DNA of 43,862 nt from Methylopumilus sp036567085. GTDB taxonomy: Bacteria; Pseudomonadota; Gammaproteobacteria; Burkholderiales; Methylophilaceae. The notes beneath the pieces were generated by a model. The model had not been told where the DNA came from. It worked only from the letters and a program-made list of their open reading frames with translations, and made no database searches. The stretch lies in assembly GCA_036567085.1 (NCBI GenBank), contig DATCVG010000015.1, forward strand, positions 1 to 43,862, read 5' to 3'. Made by a program: the position numbers and the translations under genes. Shown one piece after another: positions 23,079-32,802 of this stretch. Within the stretch, counting starts at the first letter, position 1, and each line of letters starts with the position of its first letter.

Positions 23079-25532
23079 TTATCCTGTGACGATATTAATG
23101 AGTTTTTTAGGTACAAATATCATTTTTTTAACATTATTTTCATGGCCAATAAATCTTTTCACATCTTCATTTTCGAGAGCCATAAGCTCAATATCTTTTT
23201 GTTCAAGATCTGCCGATACTAGCATATTTCCTCTGAGTTTTCCGTTCACTTGGATCACCATAGCATATTCGTTTTTAATTAATGCATTAGAGTCGGCTTT
23301 AGGCCACGGTTCTTGATCAATAGGATTATTAAAAAGGTGATCCCATAAGGCATGACATATATGAGGTACGAAAGGGTTAAGTAATAAAATTACATTTTGT
23401 ATGACTTCTTGTTTCACTGAAAGTGTTACAGCATCTTCACCTTCAACTTTTGCAAAAGTATTCATAAGCTCCATTATGGAAGATATGGCTGTATTAAAAC
23501 TATGTCTTCTTTGAATATCATCGGTAATTTTTTGTATAGTTTGATGTAGCTCAAATCTTAAATTCTTTGTTTGATCTGAGAGTTCGCCTTCCCTATAGGG
23601 CTCAATTTTTCCTTTAGCATGATGGTCATAAACAGTTTTCCAAAGCCGTTTTAGGAAGCGATTGGCGCCTTCAACACCACTATCTGACCACTCTAAGCTT
23701 TGTTCTGGAGGAGCTGCAAACATAATAAAAAGTCTGGCAGTATCAGCGCCAAATTGATCAATGAGCGACTGAGGGTCGACGGTATTGCCTTTTGATTTAG
23801 ACATTTTGGTGCCGTTTTTTAATACCATGCCCTGCGTCAAAAGATTTTTAAATGGTTCTGTATGTTTTATTAGTCCAAGGTCTCTTAAGAGCTTATTAAA
23901 GAAGCGTGCATACAATAAATGTAAAATTGCATGTTCAATACCACCAATGTATTGATCAACAGGCATCCAGTAATTACTTCTCTCATCCACCATAGCATTT
24001 TGATTGTCATAACTTGGATAGCGAGCAAAATACCAGGAGGACTCCACAAAAGTATCCATTGTGTCTGTTTCTCTTTCAGCATCTTTGCCGCAGGAAGGAC
24101 AGGTTGTTTTGTAAAAAGATTCATCTTGTTTTATGGGGGAGCCAATACCATTCATAACGATGGATTCTGGTAATACAACGGGTAAGTCTTTTTCAGGGAC
24201 AGGCACTTCGCCACATGAATGGCATTTAATAATAGGTATCGGACATCCCCAGTAACGCTGCCTTGAAATACCCCAATCGCGCAATCTAAATTGTGTAGTT
24301 TTTTTGCCTTTACCGAGAGATGTTAATTTTTTGACAATAGCATCGAATGCTGCATGAAATTCTAAGCCATTAAATTCAGCAGAATTAATTAACCTGCCAT
24401 GGTCAGTATATGCAGCCTCAGAAATATTAATTGTTTTTGAATCTATTGGTTCAATGACCTGTTCAATTTCAAGTTTATACTTTTTCGCAAAATGAAAATC
24501 TCTTTCATCGTGAGCGGGGACCGCCATTACTGCCCCAGAGCCATAATTCATAAGTACATAATTAGCAATCCAAATGGGCACTTCTTTTTGTGTGATAGGG
24601 TGAATAGCTCGAAGTCCAGAATCGATACCTATTTTTTCTGCAGTTGCAAGATCAGCTTCAGCAACACTCCCTCTTGTGCATTCATTAACAAATGCATCGA
24701 TTGCAGGATTATTTTTTTTAATTAAAGAAGCAAGTGGATGCTCTGCAGCAATAGCTAAATAAGTCACGCCGAATAAAGTGTCTGGGCGCGTGGTATAAAT
24801 TTTAACGAAGTCAGTATGATTTTTGATGCCAAATTCAATTTCACAACCATAACTTTTACCTATCCAATTTCTTTGCATGGTTTTGACTTGTTCTGGCCAA
24901 CCTTCAAGGCTATCTATATCATTTAAAAGCTCATCTGCATATTCAGTAATTTTCATGAAATATTGGGGAATTTCTTTTTTTTCAACAACAGCGCCTGATC
25001 GCCATCCTTTGCCATCAATCACTTGTTCATTTGCAAGAACAGTTTGATCAATAGGATCCCAATTAACAGTAGAAATTTTTTTGTAAATTAATTTTTTTTT
25101 AAAAAGTTGAGTGAATAACCACTGCTCCCATTTGTAATACTCTGGGCGACATGTTGCAATCTCTCTTCTCCAGTCAATAGCTAGACCTAGCTGCTTTAGC
25201 TGATGCTTCATATAATCAATATTGCTATATGTCCAGGTTGCAGGAGCTGATTTATTTTGTAGTGCTGCATTTTCTGCAGGTAAGCCAAAAGCATCCCAAC
25301 CCATGGGCTGCAATACATTATAACCAAGCATATGATGAAAACGGCTTAATACATCGCCGATGGTATAATTTCTTACATGTCCCATATGAAGCTTCCCGCT
25401 GGGATAGGGGAACATGGACAAGCAGTAATATTTTGGTTTTTCAGAATCCTCGGTAACAGAGAATGTGTGTTCGTTGTCCCAATAGGATTGAACTTTTTCT
25501 TCAATCTCTTTAAAAGGATAGTTAGCTTGCAT
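23079..25532 (-). CDS. leuS: Leucyl-tRNA synthetase, short form
   Basis: LeuRS charges tRNA-Leu. The 817-residue protein has the HIGH motif in PYPSGKLHMGHVRNYTIGDV, the editing domain with TTRPDTLFGVTYLAI and PAHDERD, the zinc-type cysteines CPSCGKD, and the KMSKS motif. Unlike the 860-residue E. coli enzyme, GMVLKNGTKMSKSKG runs straight into KMSKS with no leucine-specific insertion, as in B. subtilis LeuRS. Editing residues look intact. It lies 7 bp after adk and abuts lptE. Confidence 0.97.
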   Translation of the reverse strand: MQANYPFKEIEEKVQSYWDNEHTFSVTEDSEKPKYYCLSMFPYPSGKLHMGHVRNYTIGDVLSRFHHMLGYNVLQPMGWDAFGLPAENAALQNKSAPATWTYSNIDYMKHQLKQLGLAIDWRREIATCRPEYYKWEQWLFTQLFKKKLIYKKISTVNWDPIDQTVLANEQVIDGKGWRSGAVVEKKEIPQYFMKITEYADELLNDIDSLEGWPEQVKTMQRNWIGKSYGCEIEFGIKNHTDFVKIYTTRPDTLFGVTYLAIAAEHPLASLIKKNNPAIDAFVNECTRGSVAEADLATAEKIGIDSGLRAIHPITQKEVPIWIANYVLMNYGSGAVMAVPAHDERDFHFAKKYKLEIEQVIEPIDSKTINISEAAYTDHGRLINSAEFNGLEFHAAFDAIVKKLTSLGKGKKTTQFRLRDWGISRQRYWGCPIPIIKCHSCGEVPVPEKDLPVVLPESIVMNGIGSPIKQDESFYKTTCPSCGKDAERETDTMDTFVESSWYFARYPSYDNQNAMVDERSNYWMPVDQYIGGIEHAILHLLYARFFNKLLRDLGLIKHTEPFKNLLTQGMVLKNGTKMSKSKGNTVDPQSLIDQFGADTARLFIMFAAPPEQSLEWSDSGVEGANRFLKRLWKTVYDHHAKGKIEPYREGELSDQTKNLRFELHQTIQKITDDIQRRHSFNTAISSIMELMNTFAKVEGEDAVTLSVKQEVIQNVILLLNPFVPHICHALWDHLFNNPIDQEPWPKADSNALIKNEYAMVIQVNGKLRGNMLVSADLEQKDIELMALENEDVKRFIGHENNVKKMIFVPKKLINIVTG

Positions 25533-25539
25533 AGATTAA

Positions 25540-26190
25540 TTAGTTAATTTGATCAAAAATTGTTTTTTGAATATCTTTAACATCACCAAGTCCATTAATC
25601 TTGATATAGCGAAGTCCTTGATTTTCAGAAGCTGCCCATTTTGAATAATAATCAACAAGTGGTTTCGTTTGGCTATGATAAACATCAAGACGTTTTAGAA
25701 TCGTTTCTTTTTTGTCATCATCTCTTTGGACAAGCGGCTCGCCTGTAATATCATCTTTATCTTGCATTTTAGGTGGGTTGTTTTGAATATGATAAATACG
25801 ACCAGATGCAAGATGGGTTCTTCGACCACTTAATCTATCTACAATCACATTATCTGGAACATCAATTTCAATAACGATATCTATCGAAATAGAGGCTTGT
25901 TTCATTGCTTCGGCTTGGGGAATAGTCCTAGGAAAACCATCTAACAAAAAGCCTTGTTTACAATCCTCATCTTGAATTCGTTCTTTAACTAATTCAATAA
26001 TAAGCTTGTCCGGCACAAGCGCGCCACTGTCCATAAACTGTTTGGCTTCAAGACCTAATTTTGTATTCGCTTTAATAGCAGCACGAAGCATGTCACCAGT
26101 AGATATTTGCGGGATGTTAAATTTGTCTTTAAGTATCTGGGCTTGTGTACCCTTACCCGCACCTGGCGCTCCTAGTAGAATAATTCTCAT
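25540..26190 (-). CDS. adk: Adenylate kinase
   Basis: Adk equilibrates AMP, ADP and ATP. The 216-residue long-type enzyme shows the P-loop GAPGAGKGTQ (7-16), the AMP site TGDMLRAAI, GFLLDGFPRTIPQAEAM and a LID domain (GRRTHLASGRIYHIQ to PLVQRDDD). The LID lacks the four zinc cysteines seen in Gram-positive enzymes, as is normal for Proteobacteria. The ATG follows a strong Shine-Dalgarno (AAGGAGAGA, 26194-26202 on the minus strand) and an extended -10. It heads the run to nadD. Confidence 0.97.
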   Translation of the reverse strand: MRIILLGAPGAGKGTQAQILKDKFNIPQISTGDMLRAAIKANTKLGLEAKQFMDSGALVPDKLIIELVKERIQDEDCKQGFLLDGFPRTIPQAEAMKQASISIDIVIEIDVPDNVIVDRLSGRRTHLASGRIYHIQNNPPKMQDKDDITGEPLVQRDDDKKETILKRLDVYHSQTKPLVDYYSKWAASENQGLRYIKINGLGDVKDIQKTIFDQIN

Positions 26191-26210
26191 GTATCTCTCC
26201 TTCAGCCTTA

Positions 26211-26219
26211 ATTATATCA
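26211..26219 (-). promoter_or_regulatory. Extended -10 promoter of the adk-leuS-...-nadD run
   Basis: On the minus strand the sequence reads TGATATAAT, a perfect extended -10. It lies in the 67-bp gap between rsmA and adk. The -35 region is not consensus. The expected leader is short (about 14 nt) and holds the strong adk ribosome-binding site. Confidence 0.5.
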
Positions 26220-26257
26220 GCCGATATTCATTTCATATGGTTATTAGTCTGTATAAA

Positions 26258-27022
26258 TTAATCCAGATAATTTGAAATTTTTACAAAATCTGATACTGAT
26301 AAATTTTCGGCTCTTAATTGCGGGTTTATACCAATTTTTTCAAAGTCATTTTCAGTTATAAACGATTTGAGTGTATTACGAATCGTTTTCCGTCTTTGTG
26401 AAAAAGCTTCTTTAACAATCCTTGCAAACTGTTCTATATTGTTTGCAATAAAAGGGTATTGCTCATAAGGTATTAGTCTTACGAAAGATGATTCAACTTT
26501 AGGTTCAGGCTCAAACGATTCTTTGGGCACATCCAATAAATGTTCCATTGCAAAATAGTATTGCAGCATTACTGATAATCTTCCGTATTCCGGAGACGAA
26601 GGGATCGCGATCATGCGATCTACAACCTCTTTTTGCAACATAAAATGAAGATCTTTTATGATTAAAATATTGTCTATGCACTTGAATAAAATCGGCGTTG
26701 AAATGTTGTAAGGTAAATTACCTACAATTCTAATTTTCTGATCAAACTGATTAAAGTTAAAATTTAAAACATCCTCATTGAATACAGTGATGTTTTTTTT
26801 TGAATATTCATTTTCTATCCAGCCTACAATATCTCGATCAAGCTCAATTGCTAAAAGACGATTAGTTTTTTCCAGTAGTGGTTTTGTAAGTGCCCCAAGT
26901 CCGGGACCTATTTCAATTAACAGGTCACTAGGAAGAGGGTTGATTGATTGAATTATTCCATGAATGATCGCAGCATCTTTGAGGAAATTTTGCCCAAATT
27001 TTTTCTTGGCAATATGTTTCAT
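26258..27022 (-). CDS. rsmA: 16S rRNA (adenine-1518/1519-N6) dimethyltransferase
   Basis: RsmA (KsgA) dimethylates two adenines in the 3' hairpin of 16S rRNA and acts as a late 30S assembly checkpoint. The 254-residue protein shows KKFGQNFLKD at the start, the SAM motif LIEIGPGLGALT, the catalytic VGNLPYNIS and the C-terminal EAFSQRRKTIRNTLK. Start and pdxA stop overlap as ATGA, so translation is coupled. The order lptD-surA-pdxA-rsmA is conserved in many Beta- and Gammaproteobacteria. Confidence 0.97.
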   Translation of the reverse strand: MKHIAKKKFGQNFLKDAAIIHGIIQSINPLPSDLLIEIGPGLGALTKPLLEKTNRLLAIELDRDIVGWIENEYSKKNITVFNEDVLNFNFNQFDQKIRIVGNLPYNISTPILFKCIDNILIIKDLHFMLQKEVVDRMIAIPSSPEYGRLSVMLQYYFAMEHLLDVPKESFEPEPKVESSFVRLIPYEQYPFIANNIEQFARIVKEAFSQRRKTIRNTLKSFITENDFEKIGINPQLRAENLSVSDFVKISNYLD

Positions 27023-28002
27023 GAGTGTGATTTTTGAGCTAAGTCAATTGCTAAATCAATTGCACTGTAGAAGCTATTTGGGTCTATCGTTCCTTTTCCA
27101 GCAAGATCGATAGCGGTTCCATGATCAACTGAGGTTCTGATAATGGGAAGACCAAGCGTGACATTCACGCCTAAGCCAAAGTTAGCATGTTTAAATACTG
27201 CAAGACCTTGATCATGATACATTGCCAAAAAACAGTCAGCTTTTTTAATATATTTTTCTGTAAAAAGCGTATCCGCCGGAAGTGGGCCTTCAATTAGCAT
27301 ACCTTCCAATTTTAATTTATTAATAACGGGTATAAGAATATCAATCTCTTCCAAACCTAAAGTGCCATTTTCGCCTGCATGCGGATTAAGGCCAGCAACA
27401 AAAATTGTAGGGTTATTTATTTTAAATCGGTGAATAAGGTCGCGATGAATTGTTTTTAAAGTTTCTTCGAATTTCTTCTGTGTTATCAAGCTACTTACTT
27501 GTGATATAGGCACATGAGTTGTTACAAGTGCAACCTTCATAGATTTGGAAGCGAGAAGCATGACTTCATTTTTGGCATGAGTGTAATGCGCAATATATTC
27601 AGTATGACCAGTAAAGTGTTGGCTTTCATTGATAATACTTTTATTGATAGGAGCTGTAACAAGCGCATCAAAAGATTTATTTAAACATCCATCTAATGCG
27701 AAATTTAATACATCAAAAACGTAATTATTGTTTTTGGAGTTGAGGACTCCTGCTTTAATCGTTTCGGGAGCTGCGATATGAAAAACAGAAAGTGAATGGT
27801 CGCCTTTATGTTCTATCAGTTTATTTTCATGAAATGTAATTGCTTTATTGAGCTGAGAAGCTCTATGGGATAAGGCATTTTTATCTGCAACAACCGTAAT
27901 AAAGGCTGGAAATCTTTTTTCGCTCAGCAAAACGCAAAGATCAAGGCCAATACCCGCAGGTTCGCCTGAGCTTATGACGATATGTGGCTTAAAAAAACTC
28001 AA
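27019..28002 (-). CDS. pdxA: 4-hydroxythreonine-4-phosphate dehydrogenase
   Basis: PdxA oxidises 4-phosphohydroxy-L-threonine in the DXP-dependent pyridoxal-phosphate pathway. The 327-residue protein begins with VISSGEPAGIGLDL. It has the three metal-binding histidines in FTGHTEYIA, GLNPHAGENG and AMYHDQGLAVFK, and ends with RTSVDHGTAIDLAGKG. The length is normal (E. coli 329). It lies 9 bp after surA and overlaps rsmA by 4 bp. Confidence 0.97.
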   Translation of the reverse strand: MSFFKPHIVISSGEPAGIGLDLCVLLSEKRFPAFITVVADKNALSHRASQLNKAITFHENKLIEHKGDHSLSVFHIAAPETIKAGVLNSKNNNYVFDVLNFALDGCLNKSFDALVTAPINKSIINESQHFTGHTEYIAHYTHAKNEVMLLASKSMKVALVTTHVPISQVSSLITQKKFEETLKTIHRDLIHRFKINNPTIFVAGLNPHAGENGTLGLEEIDILIPVINKLKLEGMLIEGPLPADTLFTEKYIKKADCFLAMYHDQGLAVFKHANFGLGVNVTLGLPIIRTSVDHGTAIDLAGKGTIDPNSFYSAIDLAIDLAQKSHS

Positions 28003-28011
28003 AATAAGAAA

Positions 28012-29328
28012 TTAAAAATTATCTTCTAAACGAAGCTCTACAAAAGAGCGATCCCTTAATTCTTGAAGCCAGTCTTGGTAAGCCTCTTCAGATTTTCGCA
28101 TTTTGATTTGTTGCCTGGCTTGAATTCGAGCTGATTCCTTCGACATATCTTGAGATCTTCTTTCCAGAACTTGAATAAGATGCCATCCAAAAGGAGTTTT
28201 AATAGGATCGCTTATTTGATTAATATTAAGCTGCTTGATTGTTTTTTCAAACTCAGGAACAGTATCTCCTGGATTGATCCAGCCTAAATCGCCGCCATTA
28301 TTTGAAGAAGGGTCCTCTGAATATTGCTTTGCCATATCCTCAAACTTCGTGCCATTTTCTAAACGCTCCTTGATGCCGATCAGTTTTTGACGACCTTCAT
28401 TTTCCGAAGTAATTTCAGAAAGTTTAATTAAAATATGCCTTACATGTGTTTGTTCAACAACTAGAGGACCACTAGACCCTTTTTTGTTGATCAGTTTAAG
28501 AATATGAAAACCATTAGGACTTCTTAAAATAGAGGTAAGTTTACCCACTTCCGTTTTTTTTAGAGCATCTACAAATAATGTTGGTAAATCTGAAGCCTTT
28601 TTCCAGCCCAGATTTCCACCTTCAAGGGCATTTGGTGTTTCTGAAAATATTGCAGAAACTTGAGTGAAATTTTTACCTGATTGAATTTGCTTAACGGCTT
28701 CCTCAGCTTTATTCTTTAATTTATCAATTTTTTCAGGCGATGCATCTTCAGGCACGCGAATAAGAATATGAGCAACTTCAAATTCGTCTTGAAATTCTTT
28801 TGATTGTGCATTCAGGAAGTTATCAATTTCTCCATCCGTGATTATAATTTTGCTATCAACCTCACGTTCTTTCAATTGCGCAATCGTGATTTCATTTCTA
28901 ATTTCTTCTCTAAACTTATAAAAATTAGTACCATCACTTTCTAGGTTTTTTTTGAAATCAGCGATATTCAGTTTATTTTTTTCTGCGATACGTTCAATAG
29001 TTTTATCAACTTGGGCATCACTAATTTTTAGTCCGGTTTGATGAGCAAGTTGGATTTGAATACTGTTTGATATTAATCTTTCTATTACTTGTTTCTTCAA
29101 GATACTTTCTGAAGGGATTTCAATTTTTTGACTTTTGAGGTTACTAATAACCGAATTTATTTTTTCTTGTAATTCTTTTTCTGTAATAACATCTTGATCA
29201 ACGATAGCAATAATACGGTCAAGTTTTTTAATATCAGATTCAGGTTTTGTTTGCCCGAAAGAGGAGGATATTAAGCCAAAGACAATTAAGGCCCAATAAA
29301 TATTTAATATTAATTTTTTAAATTGCAT
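28012..29328 (-). CDS. surA: Periplasmic chaperone / peptidyl-prolyl isomerase SurA
   Basis: SurA escorts outer-membrane proteins, LptD above all, from the Sec translocon to BAM. The 438-residue protein has a signal peptide (about 1-25) and the N-terminal chaperone domain (IAIVDQDVITEKEL...). Two parvulin domains follow, starting near FEVAHILIRVPE and THVRHILIKLSE. Each contains the family string GGNLGW or GGDLGWINPGD and ends in FHILKL or WHLIQVLERR. The final residues form the C-terminal helix that packs on the chaperone core. It lies 7 bp after lptD. Confidence 0.96.
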   Translation of the reverse strand: MQFKKLILNIYWALIVFGLISSSFGQTKPESDIKKLDRIIAIVDQDVITEKELQEKINSVISNLKSQKIEIPSESILKKQVIERLISNSIQIQLAHQTGLKISDAQVDKTIERIAEKNKLNIADFKKNLESDGTNFYKFREEIRNEITIAQLKEREVDSKIIITDGEIDNFLNAQSKEFQDEFEVAHILIRVPEDASPEKIDKLKNKAEEAVKQIQSGKNFTQVSAIFSETPNALEGGNLGWKKASDLPTLFVDALKKTEVGKLTSILRSPNGFHILKLINKKGSSGPLVVEQTHVRHILIKLSEITSENEGRQKLIGIKERLENGTKFEDMAKQYSEDPSSNNGGDLGWINPGDTVPEFEKTIKQLNINQISDPIKTPFGWHLIQVLERRSQDMSKESARIQARQQIKMRKSEEAYQDWLQELRDRSFVELRLEDNF

Positions 29329-29335
29329 TTAAAAA

Positions 29336-31624
29336 TTAGTTAAAGTTAGCCTGACGATTAACATCTGGGATTTGATTGACCGTTCTCAAGCCTGGAACAT
29401 TTCTGTATAAAAAGGTATTTAATCTATTTGCATCTGATCCTATAGATCCAATACCATTTAATTCAAGCTGTACAAAAAATGCATAATTTGCTTCTGGAGT
29501 TGTTGGTAATGATATTCTGTCAAAAATTGATCTTGCAACCCAGCAGCCACCGTCGTATTCTAATCCCGCTAAAACTTCAATCGTTTGTGAGCTCTTTAAA
29601 TCATAATTATACCGACCTATAGAATAGAATCGATTTCCAAGAGGCCATTGACCCGCTGCATTAAAAACTTCTAAATTTTGATTACTATCAAGAATATTAT
29701 CAATTAATCGATAACTTACATTAAGCATTTTTCCTGGTTCTGGATTATATCGAGCCCCAAGCGTGCTTCTTAGTAAATTGTTAGAGCTTGGATTAAATTG
29801 AAACATCGCATCTAAGTTAAGTGAATTTGGTAATTTTGCTGATGCACCCATAAAAATATCTGAATTTGCTTTTTTAGCTTCCAATAAATCATTACCAAAA
29901 ATTCTTCTATCTTCAAAATAATATCTTTGCGCAATTATGGCTGATAATCTCTCCTTACCATTTTTATCTAAAATTTTAGATGTAACTGATGCAGTTAATT
30001 GATTTGCATCGTTTATTCGATCTTGTCCATTATATTGATTTTCGTAAAATAAAGTTTGCATATTTAAATCGGCAAGACCTGTGTCAAAATTAGGCAATAC
30101 TGATTGATCTTTATATGGAATGTAAACATAAAATAATCTGGGTTCAAGCGTGTTTGTATAATTTTGACTTAAAAAATTTATATTTCTGTCGAGATAAACA
30201 CCACTGTCTATAGAAAAAATGGGCGTGATTATATCTTTGTTATTATCAGGTGAATGATTAAGATTATAAGATCGTAAGTTTGTAGATACTTTAGGTTTGA
30301 TATATCCATAAGAAGAGGTTAATGGAATAGTGATTGCTGGTGTCATGCTCAATCTACTCCCAGAAATCTTTTGCGCATCTGTAAATGTTGATGCGAACTT
30401 ATCATCCCTCTCAAAAAGAGTCCATTGAGACTTAAAGTCTAATGTAAAATTATCGTAGTCTTTTTTTCCTGAGAGATTGACTTGCGGAAGTCTCTGATAT
30501 GGAGAATTTGATGCATTTGTTAATGTTTGATATTTTTCTGTTAAAACATTTAATTTCCAAATATCGCCTGAATAATTTAAATTTGCTCTTTGAGGTAAAT
30601 TTACTACACTAGTGACTTGGATCATAGATGCCAAATCAGAAAAATAATTATTGTCTGATACTTTTTGTAGGTCATAAGATCCTGACCAACCTCTACCAAA
30701 TTGATGCTGATGAGTGAGTTTTAAAAAATATCGATTATCTTGGCCACTTGCCTCATCATGATTCATGTATTGAAGCTCATTAACTCCTGAATAGTTCTCG
30801 GTTAAATAGCGAAACTGACCTTCTGCTAAAGGACCTCTTTTACCTAAATACCTAGCTGACAGAGTTGCGTCCATATTAGGTGAAATATTAAAATAATAGG
30901 GTATTCGAAGATCAAAACCACTTCTAGTTGTCGTGCCAAATGTTGAAGATAAAAAACCAGATTGTCTATTTTTATTAAGAGAGAAGCTTGTACTTGGCAT
31001 GTAAAAAATGGGGACACCCTTAAATTCAACGAAAGCATTTGAAGCCTTTACTTGATCTTTTTTTGTGTCAATTTCGATATTTTTTGATTTGATATACCAG
31101 TCATCTGAATTAGCTTCACAAGTTGTAATCCTGCTAGATTGGAGACGTTTTTTGTTTTCACCATCAAAAAAAATTGTTTTAGCATCTCCTCGATAATTAT
31201 AGTTATGTTTAGTTATTTCATAGCCCCTTTTAATAACTGTTTGTTCCTTTTTTTGAGATTTTAAATTAAAGCTGACGTCATCCATCTGCCCTGTATAGTC
31301 AGTTAATTTGTAATTAAGTGTTGAGCCAGTGAGGGAAATGTTTTCTAATTCTATAGATGTATTTCCTTGCGTTATTAGTTTTTCTGAGATCTCATCATAC
31401 TCAATCAATTCGGCTTTAATCGTTTTATTACCTTTCTTAAGGATTGCATTTCCTCTAGCTTTCATCTTGCGATCAAGAAGAGTTTCAAGCTTATCGCCTT
31501 CAATTTCAACTAAGTCTTGAGAAATTTCTGGGGATTGTTTTTCGCTAAACAAATCTTCAGCAGATGAAAGCTGAGGAAGCAGCAAAAGCAATAGCCATAG
31601 CGGTGAGATTGTTTTCCTAAACAT
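29336..31624 (-). CDS. lptD: LPS-assembly protein LptD
   Basis: LptD is the outer-membrane barrel that delivers lipopolysaccharide to the cell surface. From the ATG at 31624 it has 762 residues: signal peptide (about 1-22, ending LSSA), an OstA-type N-terminal domain (about 36-160) and the barrel. A TTG 7 codons upstream is possible but would lengthen the signal. The protein has only two cysteines: Cys169 in RITTCEANSDDWY and Cys694 in YDGGCWVAR, where E. coli has a CC pair. A single disulfide between domains is therefore expected, not two. It is the first gene of lptD-surA-pdxA-rsmA. Confidence 0.96.
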   Translation of the reverse strand: MFRKTISPLWLLLLLLPQLSSAEDLFSEKQSPEISQDLVEIEGDKLETLLDRKMKARGNAILKKGNKTIKAELIEYDEISEKLITQGNTSIELENISLTGSTLNYKLTDYTGQMDDVSFNLKSQKKEQTVIKRGYEITKHNYNYRGDAKTIFFDGENKKRLQSSRITTCEANSDDWYIKSKNIEIDTKKDQVKASNAFVEFKGVPIFYMPSTSFSLNKNRQSGFLSSTFGTTTRSGFDLRIPYYFNISPNMDATLSARYLGKRGPLAEGQFRYLTENYSGVNELQYMNHDEASGQDNRYFLKLTHQHQFGRGWSGSYDLQKVSDNNYFSDLASMIQVTSVVNLPQRANLNYSGDIWKLNVLTEKYQTLTNASNSPYQRLPQVNLSGKKDYDNFTLDFKSQWTLFERDDKFASTFTDAQKISGSRLSMTPAITIPLTSSYGYIKPKVSTNLRSYNLNHSPDNNKDIITPIFSIDSGVYLDRNINFLSQNYTNTLEPRLFYVYIPYKDQSVLPNFDTGLADLNMQTLFYENQYNGQDRINDANQLTASVTSKILDKNGKERLSAIIAQRYYFEDRRIFGNDLLEAKKANSDIFMGASAKLPNSLNLDAMFQFNPSSNNLLRSTLGARYNPEPGKMLNVSYRLIDNILDSNQNLEVFNAAGQWPLGNRFYSIGRYNYDLKSSQTIEVLAGLEYDGGCWVARSIFDRISLPTTPEANYAFFVQLELNGIGSIGSDANRLNTFLYRNVPGLRTVNQIPDVNRQANFN

Positions 31625-31817
31625 GGAATTTTGCTGAAGGAGCAAGTAGGGGTGCTATAGTTTTAATGTTGAATATTTCATAAACGATAAAATCTCATAT
31701 TTTAGCTATTTTATCAACTTAAATTTATTAATAATCAGGTAGTTATATAATTTACTTCATTAAGCTAATTGCGTTAAATGTAGAATTTTTTTTAAAAATT
31801 GCTAGGTATTTTTTATT
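31625..31817. other. Divergent intergenic region lptD / amgK
   Basis: This very AT-rich 193-bp gap is the longest in the window. It must contain promoters for both the lptD and amgK directions. A TTGATA on the minus strand (31717-31712) and a TAGAAT on the plus strand (31781-31786) are weak candidates, but neither has a proper partner box at correct spacing. I see no RNA gene or clear operator in it. Confidence 0.5.
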
Positions 31818-32798
31818 GTGACTCGCGAACTTCAAATCACTGAATGGTTAAATAATATTCTTAAAAATCAAGAGTATACGATAAAGCCTGCTTCATCAGA
31901 CGCTAGTTATCGGCGTTATTTCCGCGTCATGTCTAATCATCAATCTTATATTTTGATGGACGCCCCTCCTGAAAAAGAAAATTCAAAGCTCTTTGTTGAC
32001 ATAGCGAATACTCTTCTTAATGCAGGGTTAAATGTCCCCAAAGTTTATGAGTCAGACCTTAAAGCAGGGTTTTTATTGTTGTCAGATTTGGGTAATAAAA
32101 CTTATCTTGATGAGCTTAATCATCAAAATGCATCATTACTCTATAAAGACGCCTATTTAGCGCTAATTCAAATTCAAAAAAATGCTGATATTCAGTCACT
32201 CAAACTCTATGACGATGCATTATTGATGCAAGAACTTAGATTATTTCCTGATTGGTATCTTAAATTCCATAAATCTTATGAAATGAATGATTCGGAGAAA
32301 AATGTACTTGATTCAACCTTTGATTTACTAATTCAAAATATTAAATCTCACACCCAAGTTTTTGTGCATAGAGATTTTCATTCTAGAAATTTAATGTTTT
32401 GTAATGGCGATCTGGGAAAAAATCCAGGCATTTTAGATTTTCAAGATGCAGTCAAAGGGTCTATCGTCTATGATCTTGTGTCCTTATTTAAAGATGCTTA
32501 TATTGTTTGGAGCGAGGAAGAGGTCATAGACTGGCTTATTCGATATTGGGAGCATGCCAAACAAAATAAACTTAAAGTGCAAGATGACTTCGCAGAGTTC
32601 TATAGAGATTTTGAATGGATGGGGGTTCAAAGGCACTTAAAAGTCTTAGGCATTTTTACCCGCTTAAATTACAGAGACCATAAAGCAAATTATTTGAATG
32701 ATTTACCAGCCGTTGAAAATTACCTGATTAGGGCATGTGAGCGCTATAAGGATTTACATCCTTTATTAAAACTGATGAATAGATTAAGCTCGACATAA
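31818..32798 (+). CDS. amgK: N-acetylmuramate/N-acetylglucosamine 1-kinase
   Basis: AmgK phosphorylates the anomeric carbon of MurNAc or GlcNAc in the cell-wall recycling route that bypasses de novo UDP-MurNAc synthesis. The 326-residue protein belongs to the aminoglycoside phosphotransferase fold. It has DASYRRYFRV near residue 28, the Brenner-type catalytic motif VHRDFHSRNLM, and the metal site GILDFQDAVKGSIVYDL. The start is a GTG. murU follows after 4 bp; the pair defines the anabolic recycling pathway that gives intrinsic fosfomycin tolerance in pseudomonads. Confidence 0.9.
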   Translation: MTRELQITEWLNNILKNQEYTIKPASSDASYRRYFRVMSNHQSYILMDAPPEKENSKLFVDIANTLLNAGLNVPKVYESDLKAGFLLLSDLGNKTYLDELNHQNASLLYKDAYLALIQIQKNADIQSLKLYDDALLMQELRLFPDWYLKFHKSYEMNDSEKNVLDSTFDLLIQNIKSHTQVFVHRDFHSRNLMFCNGDLGKNPGILDFQDAVKGSIVYDLVSLFKDAYIVWSEEEVIDWLIRYWEHAKQNKLKVQDDFAEFYRDFEWMGVQRHLKVLGIFTRLNYRDHKANYLNDLPAVENYLIRACERYKDLHPLLKLMNRLSST

Positions 32799-32802
32799 AC
32801 TT

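Noticed and set aside
23885..24725. Open frames on either strand across leuS
   Set aside because: They overlap a clearly real gene, have no ribosome-binding site and no recognisable domain; they are by-products of codon bias.
31625..31817. Hidden small RNA or tRNA in the largest gap
   Set aside because: No cloverleaf, no terminator hairpin and no paired promoter boxes; the sequence is simple AT-rich promoter DNA.
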